A DNA stretch of 37,796 bases from contig JAHHIL010000054.1 of assembly GCA_019358975.1 (NCBI GenBank), positions 1 to 37,796 on the forward strand, in the 5' to 3' direction. Within the stretch, counting starts at the first letter, position 1. Each line of letters opens with the position of its first letter. The notes under the pieces were generated by a model. It did not search any database, was not told the origin of the DNA, and saw nothing but the letters and a program-made list of their open reading frames with translations. This document shows, in pieces, positions 8,274 through 15,963 of this stretch. The stretch is from Trichocoleus desertorum ATA4-8-CV12 (GTDB lineage Bacteria > Cyanobacteriota > Cyanobacteriia > FACHB-46). The position numbers and the translations under genes were made by a program.

Positions 8274-8500
8274 GCTCCTAGAAGCTCGATCGCGACTTGC
8301 TTGATATTCTGCAAGTTAAAAGAACTAACCCGCCCCATTAAAATCCGAGCCGCCGCTCGAAACTCAAAATCTGCTTCCTGCTGATTAATTTCTTGGCCGA
8401 GTAGAGCTTTAGCAGCTTGCTGAATCTCCTCTAAGATTTGAGCATACTCGGACTGATATTCTTGTTGAGAATCGACAGGGATAGAAGTGAGAGCCATCAT
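8270..8500 (-). CDS. Small helical hypothetical protein, 76 aa
   Basis: The product is almost all alpha helix, rich in Glu, Gln and Ala (EYAQILEEIQQAAKALLG), soluble, with no metal-binding or membrane motif. Two consecutive ATG codons start it (8500 and 8497). Its stop overlaps by four bases with the end of the TgpA-like gene on the other strand, so neither has its own terminator and the messages would be complementary at their 3' ends. Similar short proteins with LLGxEIxxxEAxFEFRAAARILMGR-like sequence seem common in cyanobacteria, but I know no function. Confidence 0.65.
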   Translation of the reverse strand: MMALTSIPVDSQQEYQSEYAQILEEIQQAAKALLGQEINQQEADFEFRAAARILMGRVSSFNLQNIKQVAIELLGA

Positions 8501-8660
8501 CTTGCACTTGGGTTGAGGTGATTTAGCAAAACTCTGTTCTGTGTCGCATGAGCCTGCTTATCTCAGAATTCCCGAATTCATCCCAGCCATCCCTAATCCA
8601 GTTTCAAGTTCGCGTGAGGAATCGCTCCATTTAGATAAAGGATTGATTTTATATTTGAAG

Positions 8661-8702
8661 CATTAGGAGCCAGAAGGTAAGTGATTACTCTGACTCCTAA
8701 TG
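8661..8702 (-). terminator. Long hairpin behind the M1 aminopeptidase gene
   Basis: Arms of 14 bases (8661-8674 and 8689-8702) pair with one mismatch around a 14-base loop. On the minus strand the hairpin begins 31 bases after the aminopeptidase stop codon and is followed by AT-rich sequence, not a clean T-run. It is probably a terminator or a 3' stability element. Confidence 0.55.
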
Positions 8703-8733
8703 ACAAAACGGAGAGCTAGAACTCCCTCATGCG

Positions 8734-11325
8734 TTACTTCGCTTTGGCTTCTAATGCTTCTAAGCGACTCTTTAGATCCTGGTTCTCTTGTTTCAGTTGA
8801 TCTAGTTCTTCACGCAGTTGCTTCACAGCCTTATCGGAGCCAGCATGCTTCTGAACCCTTTGGACTGCTTCTTCAGCAATGCGACGCACGCGACCGTCTG
8901 GGGTTTGATCGGCGAGAGCCTGGAGAATTGAAATCGCTTTGAGCGTTTCCATCTGCCCCAGAGCTGCTGCTACCGCCACTTGAGTCAGAAAGAAAGTTTC
9001 CCGTGACAACTCGCTGAGACGTTCTAAGATCCGCTCCAAATTCACGTTGGTTTGACCAGAAGAGATGCCTCCTAAAGCTCGGATGGCAGCGAGACGTAGG
9101 GATTGGGGTACTCCAGGAGCGGTGTACTCCAAGATCAAATTCAAAGCTGCTTCTGAAGTTTTCATCTGGCTCAATCCTGCGATCGCCCCGGAGCGCACGA
9201 CTTCATTCCAGCCTGAGCGTTCTGCTAGGACTGTCTTCAGCAGCTTCATTACCTTGTCATCCTTAGGCTTTTCATGCAAGTTAGAAGCAGCAATTCCACC
9301 GATCGCCCGAATTGCAGCGGCTTCGACATAGTAGCTGGGGTCGCCTTTTTCGACGATTGGTTTTAGGGCTTTATAGCTCTCAGAAGTCTTGATGCTAGCT
9401 AAGGCTTCAACGACGGCTCGACGAACTTGGGCCACTTCATCCTTTAGTCCTGTGACCAATCCTGCAAATGCTTGGTCTAGCTTTACGTCTGCTAGTTGCT
9501 TAGCAATTTCTGCTCGAACTCCCCAAAAGCGATCGCGCTTGAGTGCTTCTGATAGAGCGGTAACTGCTTCCAACCCACCTTTCTTGGCTAAAGCTTCGGC
9601 GGCATAAATTCGAGAGATGGGGTCTGGGTCATGCTGAAGCTGGGCTTTGAGTTCAGCGACGGGGTATTCCAGTGAAACAGTTTTGAGGACATGATTGCCC
9701 TGGTCAAAGCTGACGAACTGGGGTTTCTCTTCTAGGGGGAAGTAAAAAGTTTGCTCCCGCTCATGGACTCGCACCGTGAAGGTTTTGAAGCTCTTCTCCT
9801 CACCTTCTACATACCCAAACGCGATCGGCAGTTTCAGATCAAACAGCTCATTTCGACTACCGTTATCATTACTCTTCGCTTGAGTTTGAGTGATGGTGAT
9901 CTTGGCTAACTTGCTATCGCCATCCCAGGTGTAGCTGACTTTGTAGTCGGGATGTCCACCACGAAACACGTATTGATCAAAGAGAAATAGCAAGTTGCGT
10001 CCGGTTGCTTTCTCGATCGCCCGTAATAAATCAATGGTTTCTACGGTTTGGTGGGCGTTGTCGTTGACGAAGGTGGCGATCGCTTTCCAAAACAAGTCAT
10101 CTCCTAGCTCCGCCCGGATCATGTGATAGACACAAGCTCCCTTTTCGTAGAGGTGGCGATCGTAGAGTTCGATCGCTTCTCGATAAACGTGAGTAACGAT
10201 GGGGCGACGGTAACGGGCGCTGTCTTCTGCAATATAGTTGCGAGCTTCGTTCAGGCGATAGTAAGCAGCTTCTTCTGCTCCGTATTCTTGTTCTGTCCAC
10301 ATGACTTCGGAGTAGGAAGCCATGCCTTCTTTGAGCCAAGCATGAGACCAGTGCTTGATTACCACCAAATCCCCAAACCACTGGTGAGCTAGTTCGTGGC
10401 AGACCAAGCTTTCGGTGCTGCGATTATCTAAAGCGGCTCGCTCATCGAGAAGACAGCGATCGGTCAAGAGCGTGGTGGAAGTGTTTTCCATGCCGCCGAA
10501 GATGAAGTCATCGACGCAAACCTGAGCATACTTCGGAAAAGGATAGGGATAGCCATATTTCTGGCTAAGAAACTCCATCATTCGAGGAGTTTTGCCCATG
10601 CTTCGGCGGGCATCTGCTTCGCGCCCCTTCTCTACGTAGTAAGGTACAGGCTTCCCTTGCCATTCGTCTCGAATCTCGGCAAAATCTCCAACTGCTAAGG
10701 TCATTAAATAAGTCGGATGTACCTGCTGTTGCAGCCAATGATAAATCTTGCTATCGCCCTCAACCTCAGTGCTGATCAACTCACCATTCGAGATTGCAGT
10801 CAACTGCTTCGGCACCCTCACCCGAATTTCAGAGCTAGCCAATTGGCCTGGGTAATCGAAGCAGGGAAACCAGAAGCGAGAGTCTTCATCCTCTCCTTGG
10901 GTCCAGACTTGAACGGGTTTATTAGGATAATGCTTATCTGGTTGAATAAAGTAAAGGCCGCGCTGAGGTTTTTTGACACTGTAGGCGATCGCTAACTCCA
11001 GCGGCTTACCTGCTTCGGTCGGTTGCTGTAATCGAATGGATAGTTGTTCTCCATCGGTTTCAAAGACTTGCTCAATTGCGCCAATCTTCACCGATTGAAT
11101 ATTTAAGTTCACTGCATCCAGAGTTAGGCGATCGAGGCCATTGCAAACTGGATTCAGACGAATGGTGCAAGTGCCTTGGTAGGACTGTTTAGGAATGTCG
11201 AGAGTTAGATCTAGGAAGATGTGCTCTACTTGACCGGGGCGATCGGGATTGTAGTGAGGTCGAGCACCGGGTAACTCGAATGACTTATGGCTGTTTTGGT
11301 CGGAATCAAAAAACGACTGCAACAT
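8734..11325 (-). CDS. M1-family zinc aminopeptidase with C-terminal HEAT repeats
   Basis: The 863-residue protein has an N-terminal beta domain, then the gluzincin core. The exopeptidase motif GGMEN (277-281) binds the substrate's free amino group. HELAH (310-314) with Glu333 in WLKEGMAS gives the full HExxH-x18-E zinc site. A tyrosine in YEKGACVYHM near 400 is a likely transition-state residue. After about residue 570 comes a series of HEAT-type helical repeats (for example DPISRIYAAEALAKKGG, AVVEALASIK, LRLAAIRALGG), and the protein ends in a short coiled coil (LREELDQLKQENQDLKSRL). It has no signal peptide, so it should be cytoplasmic and trim peptides from the N-terminus. ATG 11325 is the only good start. 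The HEAT domain replaces the usual C-terminal helical domain of PepN-type enzymes. Confidence 0.9.
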   Translation of the reverse strand: MLQSFFDSDQNSHKSFELPGARPHYNPDRPGQVEHIFLDLTLDIPKQSYQGTCTIRLNPVCNGLDRLTLDAVNLNIQSVKIGAIEQVFETDGEQLSIRLQQPTEAGKPLELAIAYSVKKPQRGLYFIQPDKHYPNKPVQVWTQGEDEDSRFWFPCFDYPGQLASSEIRVRVPKQLTAISNGELISTEVEGDSKIYHWLQQQVHPTYLMTLAVGDFAEIRDEWQGKPVPYYVEKGREADARRSMGKTPRMMEFLSQKYGYPYPFPKYAQVCVDDFIFGGMENTSTTLLTDRCLLDERAALDNRSTESLVCHELAHQWFGDLVVIKHWSHAWLKEGMASYSEVMWTEQEYGAEEAAYYRLNEARNYIAEDSARYRRPIVTHVYREAIELYDRHLYEKGACVYHMIRAELGDDLFWKAIATFVNDNAHQTVETIDLLRAIEKATGRNLLFLFDQYVFRGGHPDYKVSYTWDGDSKLAKITITQTQAKSNDNGSRNELFDLKLPIAFGYVEGEEKSFKTFTVRVHEREQTFYFPLEEKPQFVSFDQGNHVLKTVSLEYPVAELKAQLQHDPDPISRIYAAEALAKKGGLEAVTALSEALKRDRFWGVRAEIAKQLADVKLDQAFAGLVTGLKDEVAQVRRAVVEALASIKTSESYKALKPIVEKGDPSYYVEAAAIRAIGGIAASNLHEKPKDDKVMKLLKTVLAERSGWNEVVRSGAIAGLSQMKTSEAALNLILEYTAPGVPQSLRLAAIRALGGISSGQTNVNLERILERLSELSRETFFLTQVAVAAALGQMETLKAISILQALADQTPDGRVRRIAEEAVQRVQKHAGSDKAVKQLREELDQLKQENQDLKSRLEALEAKAK

Positions 11326-11606
11326 TGGTAGAAGATGACTCTGTAGGGCTAAAAAATAATAAGTGCCTACCCAAAAACTGAAAAGCTTGGGATCTCAAGA
11401 ACTTTCAAGGTTTTGGCTAGGCCCTAAGGAGGGTGACTAAACGAAGCCGAGCATGCTGTTGTTTCCAGAGTAGCGTGTTCTCGCCTTGGCATCTCAATTA
11501 ACTCGAAGTCATATCTACTACCTCATTCTTGAAATAGGTTTGCTGGCTAGAGTGACTGTTTCAGCCAATTTGTTTCAGCTAATTAGTGACTGAGATACGC
11601 TGCGAG
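11326..11606. other. Intergenic region between the aminopeptidase and ssrA
   Basis: This is the control region for two divergent units: the aminopeptidase gene to the left and the tmRNA gene to the right. I see no ORF of interest and no strong repeat. The ssrA promoter is annotated separately. Confidence 0.5.
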
Positions 11607-11637
11607 TTGCCCCATTCTGAAATAAATCAACTATAAT
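11607..11637 (+). promoter_or_regulatory. Probable ssrA promoter
   Basis: A perfect TATAAT (11632-11637) lies 15 bases before the first base of mature tmRNA. A weak -35 candidate, TTGCCC (11607-11612), is 19 bases upstream, slightly wide for a sigma-70-type promoter. The short 5' extra piece would be removed by RNase P. Confidence 0.6.
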
Positions 11638-11652
11638 TAGAGATCCAAGCAT

Positions 11653-12035
11653 GGGGCTGCACTGGTTTCGACGTGATGGCGAAAGCTGCTTCGTGATGCA
11701 GGTCGAGAGTGAGTCACCTCTCGCAAATCAATGGCTCAAAACAAGTACATGCGAACAACATCGTACCCTTTGCTCGTAAAGCAGCTGCTGTTGCCTAAAA
11801 ACCTCTCATAGGTTCGAGCGTCTGTAGTTTGACTCCGTTAAGGATTACAGACCAACCCCCAACGGATGCGTTAGCTAGCTATCTCTGGTTGGCTAGTTAG
11901 CAAAGACTTCACCAGAGCATCCCATTGTCCGGGATAAAGGACAGTTCCCGCTTCGAGGATCAGAGAAGCTAAACCTGTGAACGATCGGAGGGTCAATACC
12001 CGTTACGGACAGCGGTTCGATTCCGCTCAGCTCCA
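11653..12035 (+). ncRNA. ssrA: tmRNA (ssrA), one-piece
   Basis: The 5' end GGGGCTG pairs with 3' CAGCTCC (12028-12034) to form the tRNA-like acceptor stem, and 12035 is the discriminator A. The sequence TGGTTTCGAC near the 5' end and GGTTCGATTCC in the T arm are hallmark tmRNA elements. The tag frame at 11751-11798 reads ANNIVPFARKAAAVA and then TAA, a typical cyanobacterial degradation tag. CCA is not encoded and must be added after transcription. The molecule is about 383 bases, colinear and not permuted. It rescues stalled ribosomes together with SmpB, which is not in this window. Confidence 0.97.
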
Positions 12036-12043
12036 CTTTTAAT

Positions 12044-12091
12044 CTCAATAACCTCACCCAATGTTTTAACCGGGTGAGGTTTTTTATTGAG
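12044..12091 (+). terminator. Rho-independent terminator of ssrA
   Basis: ACCTCACCC (12051-12059) pairs with GGGTGAGGT (12072-12080), followed by a T-run to 12085. The stem can be extended because CTCAATAA before it matches TTATTGAG after it. The element starts 9 bases after the tmRNA end. Confidence 0.9.
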
Positions 12092-12717
12092 GGTAAATGA
12101 ATGACGAGCAAGTCGCTCAAGCTAGGGACCAATTACTGTTTAGCCACAGCAATAGTTTCAAGCAGTCCTACCACGACCTACTAGAAGATAGGTGGTGGCT
12201 AATGTGGTGATCAGTAGAACAGTGATTGAAATCATAATCTTCGAAGCACCCTGTAATTGTTCATAGTTTAGCTACGACTCAAATGCATCTAGCCCAGTCA
12301 GATGGCTCAAGTTTTCTACGCAACTAGATCCAAAACCCTGATTGACTGATGGGTAATGGCGTTGCATGAGCGAACAACAGGAAACAGAATTTGACTCAGG
12401 TTTAAACACAGGGAACGTTCATTTGGGTCAAGCGATCGCAGCTTGATTTATATGAAGTTTAGCTGAAACTCCAGGGGCATATTGTACAGCTTTGTCACCG
12501 TATAAATACACAAAAAAATAATTTTCTCATGCTTAAGGGCGAAGTTAGCTAGGAAAAGGGCTTGATACAGTTAATTATCAGTTCAATCAAGCAGCATTTT
12601 ATTGAAGTAGTACTTAAAAATTAGGGCTGGCTTTTCAAAAACTTAATATTCCCTCCGAAATTGAGCGATCGCTGCTTGGTTCTCTATGTATGCACTGCTT
12701 TTATGGAGGGGACGGCA
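12092..12717. other. AT-rich intergenic region with one hairpin
   Basis: There is no credible gene in these 620 bases. A hairpin with arms CCACGACCTA (12171-12180) and TAGGTGGTGG (12189-12198), 9 of 10 pairing, encloses an 8-base loop. No T-run follows it. A small RNA or the 5' leader of the next gene could lie here, but nothing in the sequence proves it. Confidence 0.4.
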
Positions 12718-12912
12718 ATGTTGCAGGCTCTAGAATGCCCCAAGTGCAGCAAGAAGGCAGTAGTTCAACGCACGAGCGATCTCTATCTGTGCTTGTCTTG
12801 CGACTTCAAGCGCGATTTATCGAAGTCAGCACCCTCTAAGCCAGATAACGATCTGTCGCTGATGTTGATGACCCTGATGCTGGCGCTGTTGGTGGCACTA
12901 ATTATTCTTTAA
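12718..12912 (+). CDS. Zinc-ribbon plus single membrane helix micro-protein, 64 aa
   Basis: The N-terminal half is a four-cysteine zinc ribbon: CPKC (Cys7, Cys10) and CLSC (Cys25, Cys28). A short charged and Pro/Ser linker leads to one C-terminal membrane helix (SLMLMTLMLALLVALIIL). I chose ATG 12718 because GGAGGGG lies six bases upstream. Longer versions from upstream starts would lack such a site and would add unrelated residues. The layout suggests a membrane-tethered metal-binding adaptor facing the cytoplasm. The family is not known to me, and no neighbour explains the role. Confidence 0.7.
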   Translation: MLQALECPKCSKKAVVQRTSDLYLCLSCDFKRDLSKSAPSKPDNDLSLMLMTLMLALLVALIIL

Positions 12913-12970
12913 ATGAGGCAAGAGTCTGGTAGGGCCAGCCGCTTGTGTCTTACCATCAGCAATTGAGGTG

Positions 12971-12984
12971 ATCGCCTAGGCGAT
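12971..12984. repeat. Perfect 14-base palindrome
   Basis: ATCGCCTAGGCGAT is its own reverse complement and lies between the zinc-ribbon gene and the lipoprotein gene, about 65 bases before ATG 13049. It resembles two half GCGATCGC octamers and could be an operator or a chance derivative of that repeat. Confidence 0.35.
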
Positions 12985-13048
12985 TGCGCTGAAAATCCAC
13001 CTGTAGAATCGTGCCAAGATTGTGGCAGTTTTGCGGGCTGGAAAATTG

Positions 13049-15082
13049 ATGAAAGCGCTGTACAAGATTCCTGGCTGGGTGGCGATCGCCTCACTGACCG
13101 TAGTCACACTGGCCTGTCGTGCGACTACGACTCCAACGGTGAGTGCCCCAATGACTAGCGCTACTGGTACTAAAGTATCTGAGCTTGCTCTCAATGCCAC
13201 ACCGCCAGGAACAGAAACGAGACGGCTAGCCGCTGACACGACTAGTAGTTTATCCATACAGCCCATTCCCGTTGCTCCGGAGTTGCGGAATCCTTGGCCC
13301 CGCGAGTGGGAGCAGGAATTCCAGCAGCGATCGCGACAAGTGCTTGCCTTTTATACAGCGCACAAGTACGGAAACAATAGTAAGGAAAACGAAAAGCAGT
13401 CTTACCCTTACGCCATGTTTGATTTTTTGGCGGGGAATCGAGACAAAGCGATCGCCTTTTTGCAAAGTGAAGACAAGCAAGCCCAAGATAATCAACACAC
13501 CTTAGGCATCGACTATTACTATTCTTTTACGCTGAAGGGTCAAGTACGTAAGTACTTCTTATGGGGTCAATTTCTCGACCCTACCTACAAGCAGCGGATG
13601 TTTGAGGGAGCCAAGATCTGGACACAGCAGGACCCTAACCGTCGCCCGCATCCCATTTACGCCAAGGGAGATGGTAGCGAACAAGGCTGGGGCCCCAAAG
13701 TCCGAGGCAGTTGGGTGGATAGCCGCAACACCGACAATCTCCGGGCCATGCGCGAGATCTCTGTGTACTTGATGGCCGAGGAGACAGGTAACGAAGCGGT
13801 ACGTCGCTTGTATCAGCAAAAAATTCACCGCTATGTTTCGGATCTCTACCACATTGGCATGGGCGAGTGGGATTCCGAAACCTATCATGGGCACACACTA
13901 GCGGCCTATCTTAATCTGTACGATTTTGCCAAAGACCGAGAAGTGAAGCAGTTGGCGAAAGCAGCTTTAGATTGGCTCTCTGCCACTGGTGCTGTGAAGT
14001 ACTACCATGCTGGATTTGGTGGCCCCAATAAGCGAGACTATGGCGGCAGCAACGTAGTTTTTAGCTCCGATGCTGCCCAACTCCTTTGGCTGTACTTTGG
14101 GGATGCGAAGATACCCAATCCCAAGCCAGAACTCGACTCGATTCATGTCATGACCAGCGCTTACCGTCCTCCTAAAGCGGTGGTGGCACTAGCGCGTAAG
14201 CAGTTTGCTAAACCTGTGGAACTGCTGATCACTCATCCTACCTATGAGAATTGGAAGCCAGGTGCGTCTGACCAGCCTGCTTATTGGGAAACCACTTTTT
14301 TCGGTCAAACGTATCAATTAGGGAGCGTGGTGTCTTCGTTTAAGGATGGAGATGTGGGGCCATTTAAGTTGATGGTGCAGAACTCCCAACGAGGTATGGA
14401 TTATTTCGTGGCGAATACTGGCGGCGATCGCGTTGAGTCGGGCAAACATCGCGGTGACCAAATGGGTCAATACCGTAATTTGATGCTTTGGTTGCGCCCT
14501 GCCTCAGAAACGCCTTTTTTCTTTCAGGTGCCCAAATCTGCTAGGACAGAGGTTGAAAAAGATATCTGGTTTTTCCAATTTGAAAACACTTGGCTTGCGG
14601 TTTATCCGATTAATCTGCGCTCCTATGCAGAAGTCGCGATCGCAGACCCCAAAACTGCTGAACGGTATCAGCAAGAACGCACGCTCAAGGCTGTGCCACA
14701 CGATGGCTCTCCTATCTCTTATGCAGGTTTTGCATTAGAGATAGGAGAGCCAACCACGCATGGTCGTTACGAGCAGTTTAAGCAAGCCGTACTCAACAAA
14801 AGCAAATTGGATTTAAGCCGTCTAGCTCAAGGAACCGCCATGTTACAAGGGGCGACGGGAGAAACCCTAGAGTTAAGGCACAACAACCAGAATGAATTGC
14901 CCACGGTAGTTCGCAACGGAGTCACTCACGATTGGATGAAGCACTTGGACCTCTACAAACCTGTAGGAGCGAATAGCCCTATTTCTCTAGGCTGGAAACA
15001 AGGCAAGCTACGAGTGGCAGCGGGTGGTGCTACCTTTGAAACCAAGGTGAAGGCAGCAGCTAAAGTGCAGGCTACCCCGTAG
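13049..15082 (+). CDS. Large predicted lipoprotein, possible polysaccharide-active fold
   Basis: From ATG 13049 the protein is 677 residues; a GTG at 13022 would add nine residues before the signal peptide and is less likely. A hydrophobic N-terminus (VAIASLTVVTLAC) ends at Cys23, a loose lipobox, followed by a Thr/Ser/Pro-rich linker. The first half of the mature part is helical and rich in Trp, Tyr and His (WDSETYHGHTLAAYLNLYDFA, QGWGPKVRGSWVDSRNTDN), which recalls the alpha/alpha toroid of polysaccharide lyases and heparinase-type enzymes. The second half is beta-rich (YWETTFFGQTYQLGSV, FVANTGGDR), as in their C-terminal sandwich. I infer an envelope-anchored, carbohydrate-related protein and cannot name a substrate. 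It stands alone, with smtA 169 bases downstream under separate control. Confidence 0.7.
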   Translation: MKALYKIPGWVAIASLTVVTLACRATTTPTVSAPMTSATGTKVSELALNATPPGTETRRLAADTTSSLSIQPIPVAPELRNPWPREWEQEFQQRSRQVLAFYTAHKYGNNSKENEKQSYPYAMFDFLAGNRDKAIAFLQSEDKQAQDNQHTLGIDYYYSFTLKGQVRKYFLWGQFLDPTYKQRMFEGAKIWTQQDPNRRPHPIYAKGDGSEQGWGPKVRGSWVDSRNTDNLRAMREISVYLMAEETGNEAVRRLYQQKIHRYVSDLYHIGMGEWDSETYHGHTLAAYLNLYDFAKDREVKQLAKAALDWLSATGAVKYYHAGFGGPNKRDYGGSNVVFSSDAAQLLWLYFGDAKIPNPKPELDSIHVMTSAYRPPKAVVALARKQFAKPVELLITHPTYENWKPGASDQPAYWETTFFGQTYQLGSVVSSFKDGDVGPFKLMVQNSQRGMDYFVANTGGDRVESGKHRGDQMGQYRNLMLWLRPASETPFFFQVPKSARTEVEKDIWFFQFENTWLAVYPINLRSYAEVAIADPKTAERYQQERTLKAVPHDGSPISYAGFALEIGEPTTHGRYEQFKQAVLNKSKLDLSRLAQGTAMLQGATGETLELRHNNQNELPTVVRNGVTHDWMKHLDLYKPVGANSPISLGWKQGKLRVAAGGATFETKVKAAAKVQATP

Positions 15083-15193
15083 AGTGAATTGCGCTCATTA
15101 GCACCTGAAGTCCTAAGAGACAAAACTTAGCTAAGAGCTTAGACGAGGCAATCCTAGGTCAGGCGATCGCTATTTCTCAGATTTTGTCGAGTT

Positions 15194-15219
15194 AATATCT
15201 GAATATCTGTTCATATGTT
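15194..15219. promoter_or_regulatory. SmtB/ZiaR-type zinc-responsive operator of smtA
   Basis: Two half sites, CTGAATATCTGTTCATAT in the core, form the imperfect 12-2-12 inverted repeat bound by SmtB. From memory the reverse strand is nearly identical to the smt operator of Synechococcus PCC 7942 (half sites ATGAACA and ATTCAG). The site ends 32 bases before the smtA start codon. It predicts derepression by Zn2+ or Cd2+ through an ArsR/SmtB-family repressor, which is not encoded next to it. Confidence 0.8.
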
Positions 15220-15251
15220 AGAATCATGGAAAATCGATCAAGGTAAATCTT

Positions 15252-15419
15252 ATGACTGCTGTATCTCAAATGAAGTGCGCTTGTGACTCTTGTCTCTGTA
15301 TCGTCTCGCCCAACGAGCAAGCAGTCCAGAGAGATGGCAAGTACTATTGCAGCGATGCTTGTGCAGACGGGCATGCTAATGGAGAAGGCTGTGGTCACAC
15401 AGGCTGTGAGTGCCACTAA
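15252..15419 (+). CDS. smtA: Bacterial metallothionein SmtA
   Basis: The 55-residue protein has nine cysteines (9, 11, 14, 16, 33, 37, 47, 52, 54) and three histidines, spaced almost exactly as in SmtA of Synechococcus. Clear family segments are KCACDSCLC, YYCSDACADGH and CGHTGCECH. It binds a Zn4 cluster in the cytoplasm and buffers or detoxifies zinc and cadmium. It has its own operator upstream and its own terminator downstream. In Synechococcus the repressor gene smtB is divergent and adjacent. Here the upstream neighbour is the lipoprotein gene on the same strand, so smtB must be elsewhere. Confidence 0.95.
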   Translation: MTAVSQMKCACDSCLCIVSPNEQAVQRDGKYYCSDACADGHANGEGCGHTGCECH

Positions 15420-15449
15420 GATTTCAAGCGCAAGCAATACCTACAAAAA

Positions 15450-15485
15450 GAAACCCGCTAGTGCTCAGACTGGCGGGTTTTTTAT
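15450..15485 (+). terminator. Rho-independent terminator of smtA
   Basis: AACCCGC (15452-15458) pairs with GCGGGTT (15473-15479). AGT and ACT further in can extend the stem. A run of T follows (GGGTTTTTTA). It lies about 30 bases after the smtA stop. Confidence 0.88.
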
Positions 15486-15514
15486 TCCACTTTTTGGCAG
15501 TCAATTCTGCACTC

Positions 15515-15592
15515 ATGGAAGTTTCGGTTTCAACGAATTGCTATTGCAACGGCAAGACGCTGATAAACTGTGAAATGGTTTGTAACAATTGA
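15515..15592 (+). CDS. Candidate Cys-rich 25-residue peptide between smtA and petP
   Basis: The frame ATG 15515 to TGA 15592 encodes a peptide with four cysteines in CYCNGKTLINCEMVCNN. It lies between the smtA terminator and petP and ends eight bases before the petP ATG, an arrangement that would allow translational coupling. No good Shine-Dalgarno sequence is visible and I know no such family, so chance remains quite possible. If real, it could bind metal, given its neighbour. Confidence 0.3.
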   Translation: MEVSVSTNCYCNGKTLINCEMVCNN

Positions 15593-15600
15593 AAGCAACT

Positions 15601-15795
15601 ATGGAAGTCGGTCAAAAAGTACGAGTTCGCCGTTTGAGAGATCGCGTCCCTCCCGCTGTAATCAACAAACTAGGACAAACTGGTACCATTCGTGATTTTC
15701 GGATGGTAGATAACAGCGGCGTGGGTGTGCTCGTGGAGTTTGATGATAAGTTTGCTACTTGGTTTTTTGAGGATGAAGTGCAAGTAGTTCAGTAA
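15601..15795 (+). CDS. petP: PetP, small cytochrome b6f-associated subunit (DUF2862)
   Basis: From ATG 15601 the protein is 64 residues and matches the cyanobacterial PetP/DUF2862 family throughout: MEVGQKVRVRRLRDRVPP, the KLGQTGTIRDFRMVD loop, and VLVEFDDKFATWFFEDEVQ. The family has an SH3-like beta barrel and is a peripheral cytoplasmic-side subunit of cytochrome b6f in cyanobacteria and red algae, affecting complex stability and electron flow. A TTG four codons upstream (15589) is a less likely start. No cysteine, haem motif or membrane helix is expected, and none is seen. Confidence 0.88.
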   Translation: MEVGQKVRVRRLRDRVPPAVINKLGQTGTIRDFRMVDNSGVGVLVEFDDKFATWFFEDEVQVVQ

Positions 15796-15963
15796 AGCAG
15801 AGTGTTTAAGCAAAGTTGAGCTTGATCAACCCTGGTCTTCATTGATCCTCAATAGTTGCCCCTGAACCTACCGCTAAGATGAGGACAGCCTCACAGGAAG
15901 CCCTCTAGCATAGAAATCCTAAGCAGCAAATGAGTTGCGCACTGTTGTTGTAGGAAGCTTTTA

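Noticed and set aside
15410-15592. 60-codon frame including the Cys-rich peptide
   Set aside because: Its first half runs through the smtA terminator hairpin, so only the part from ATG 15515 can be considered.
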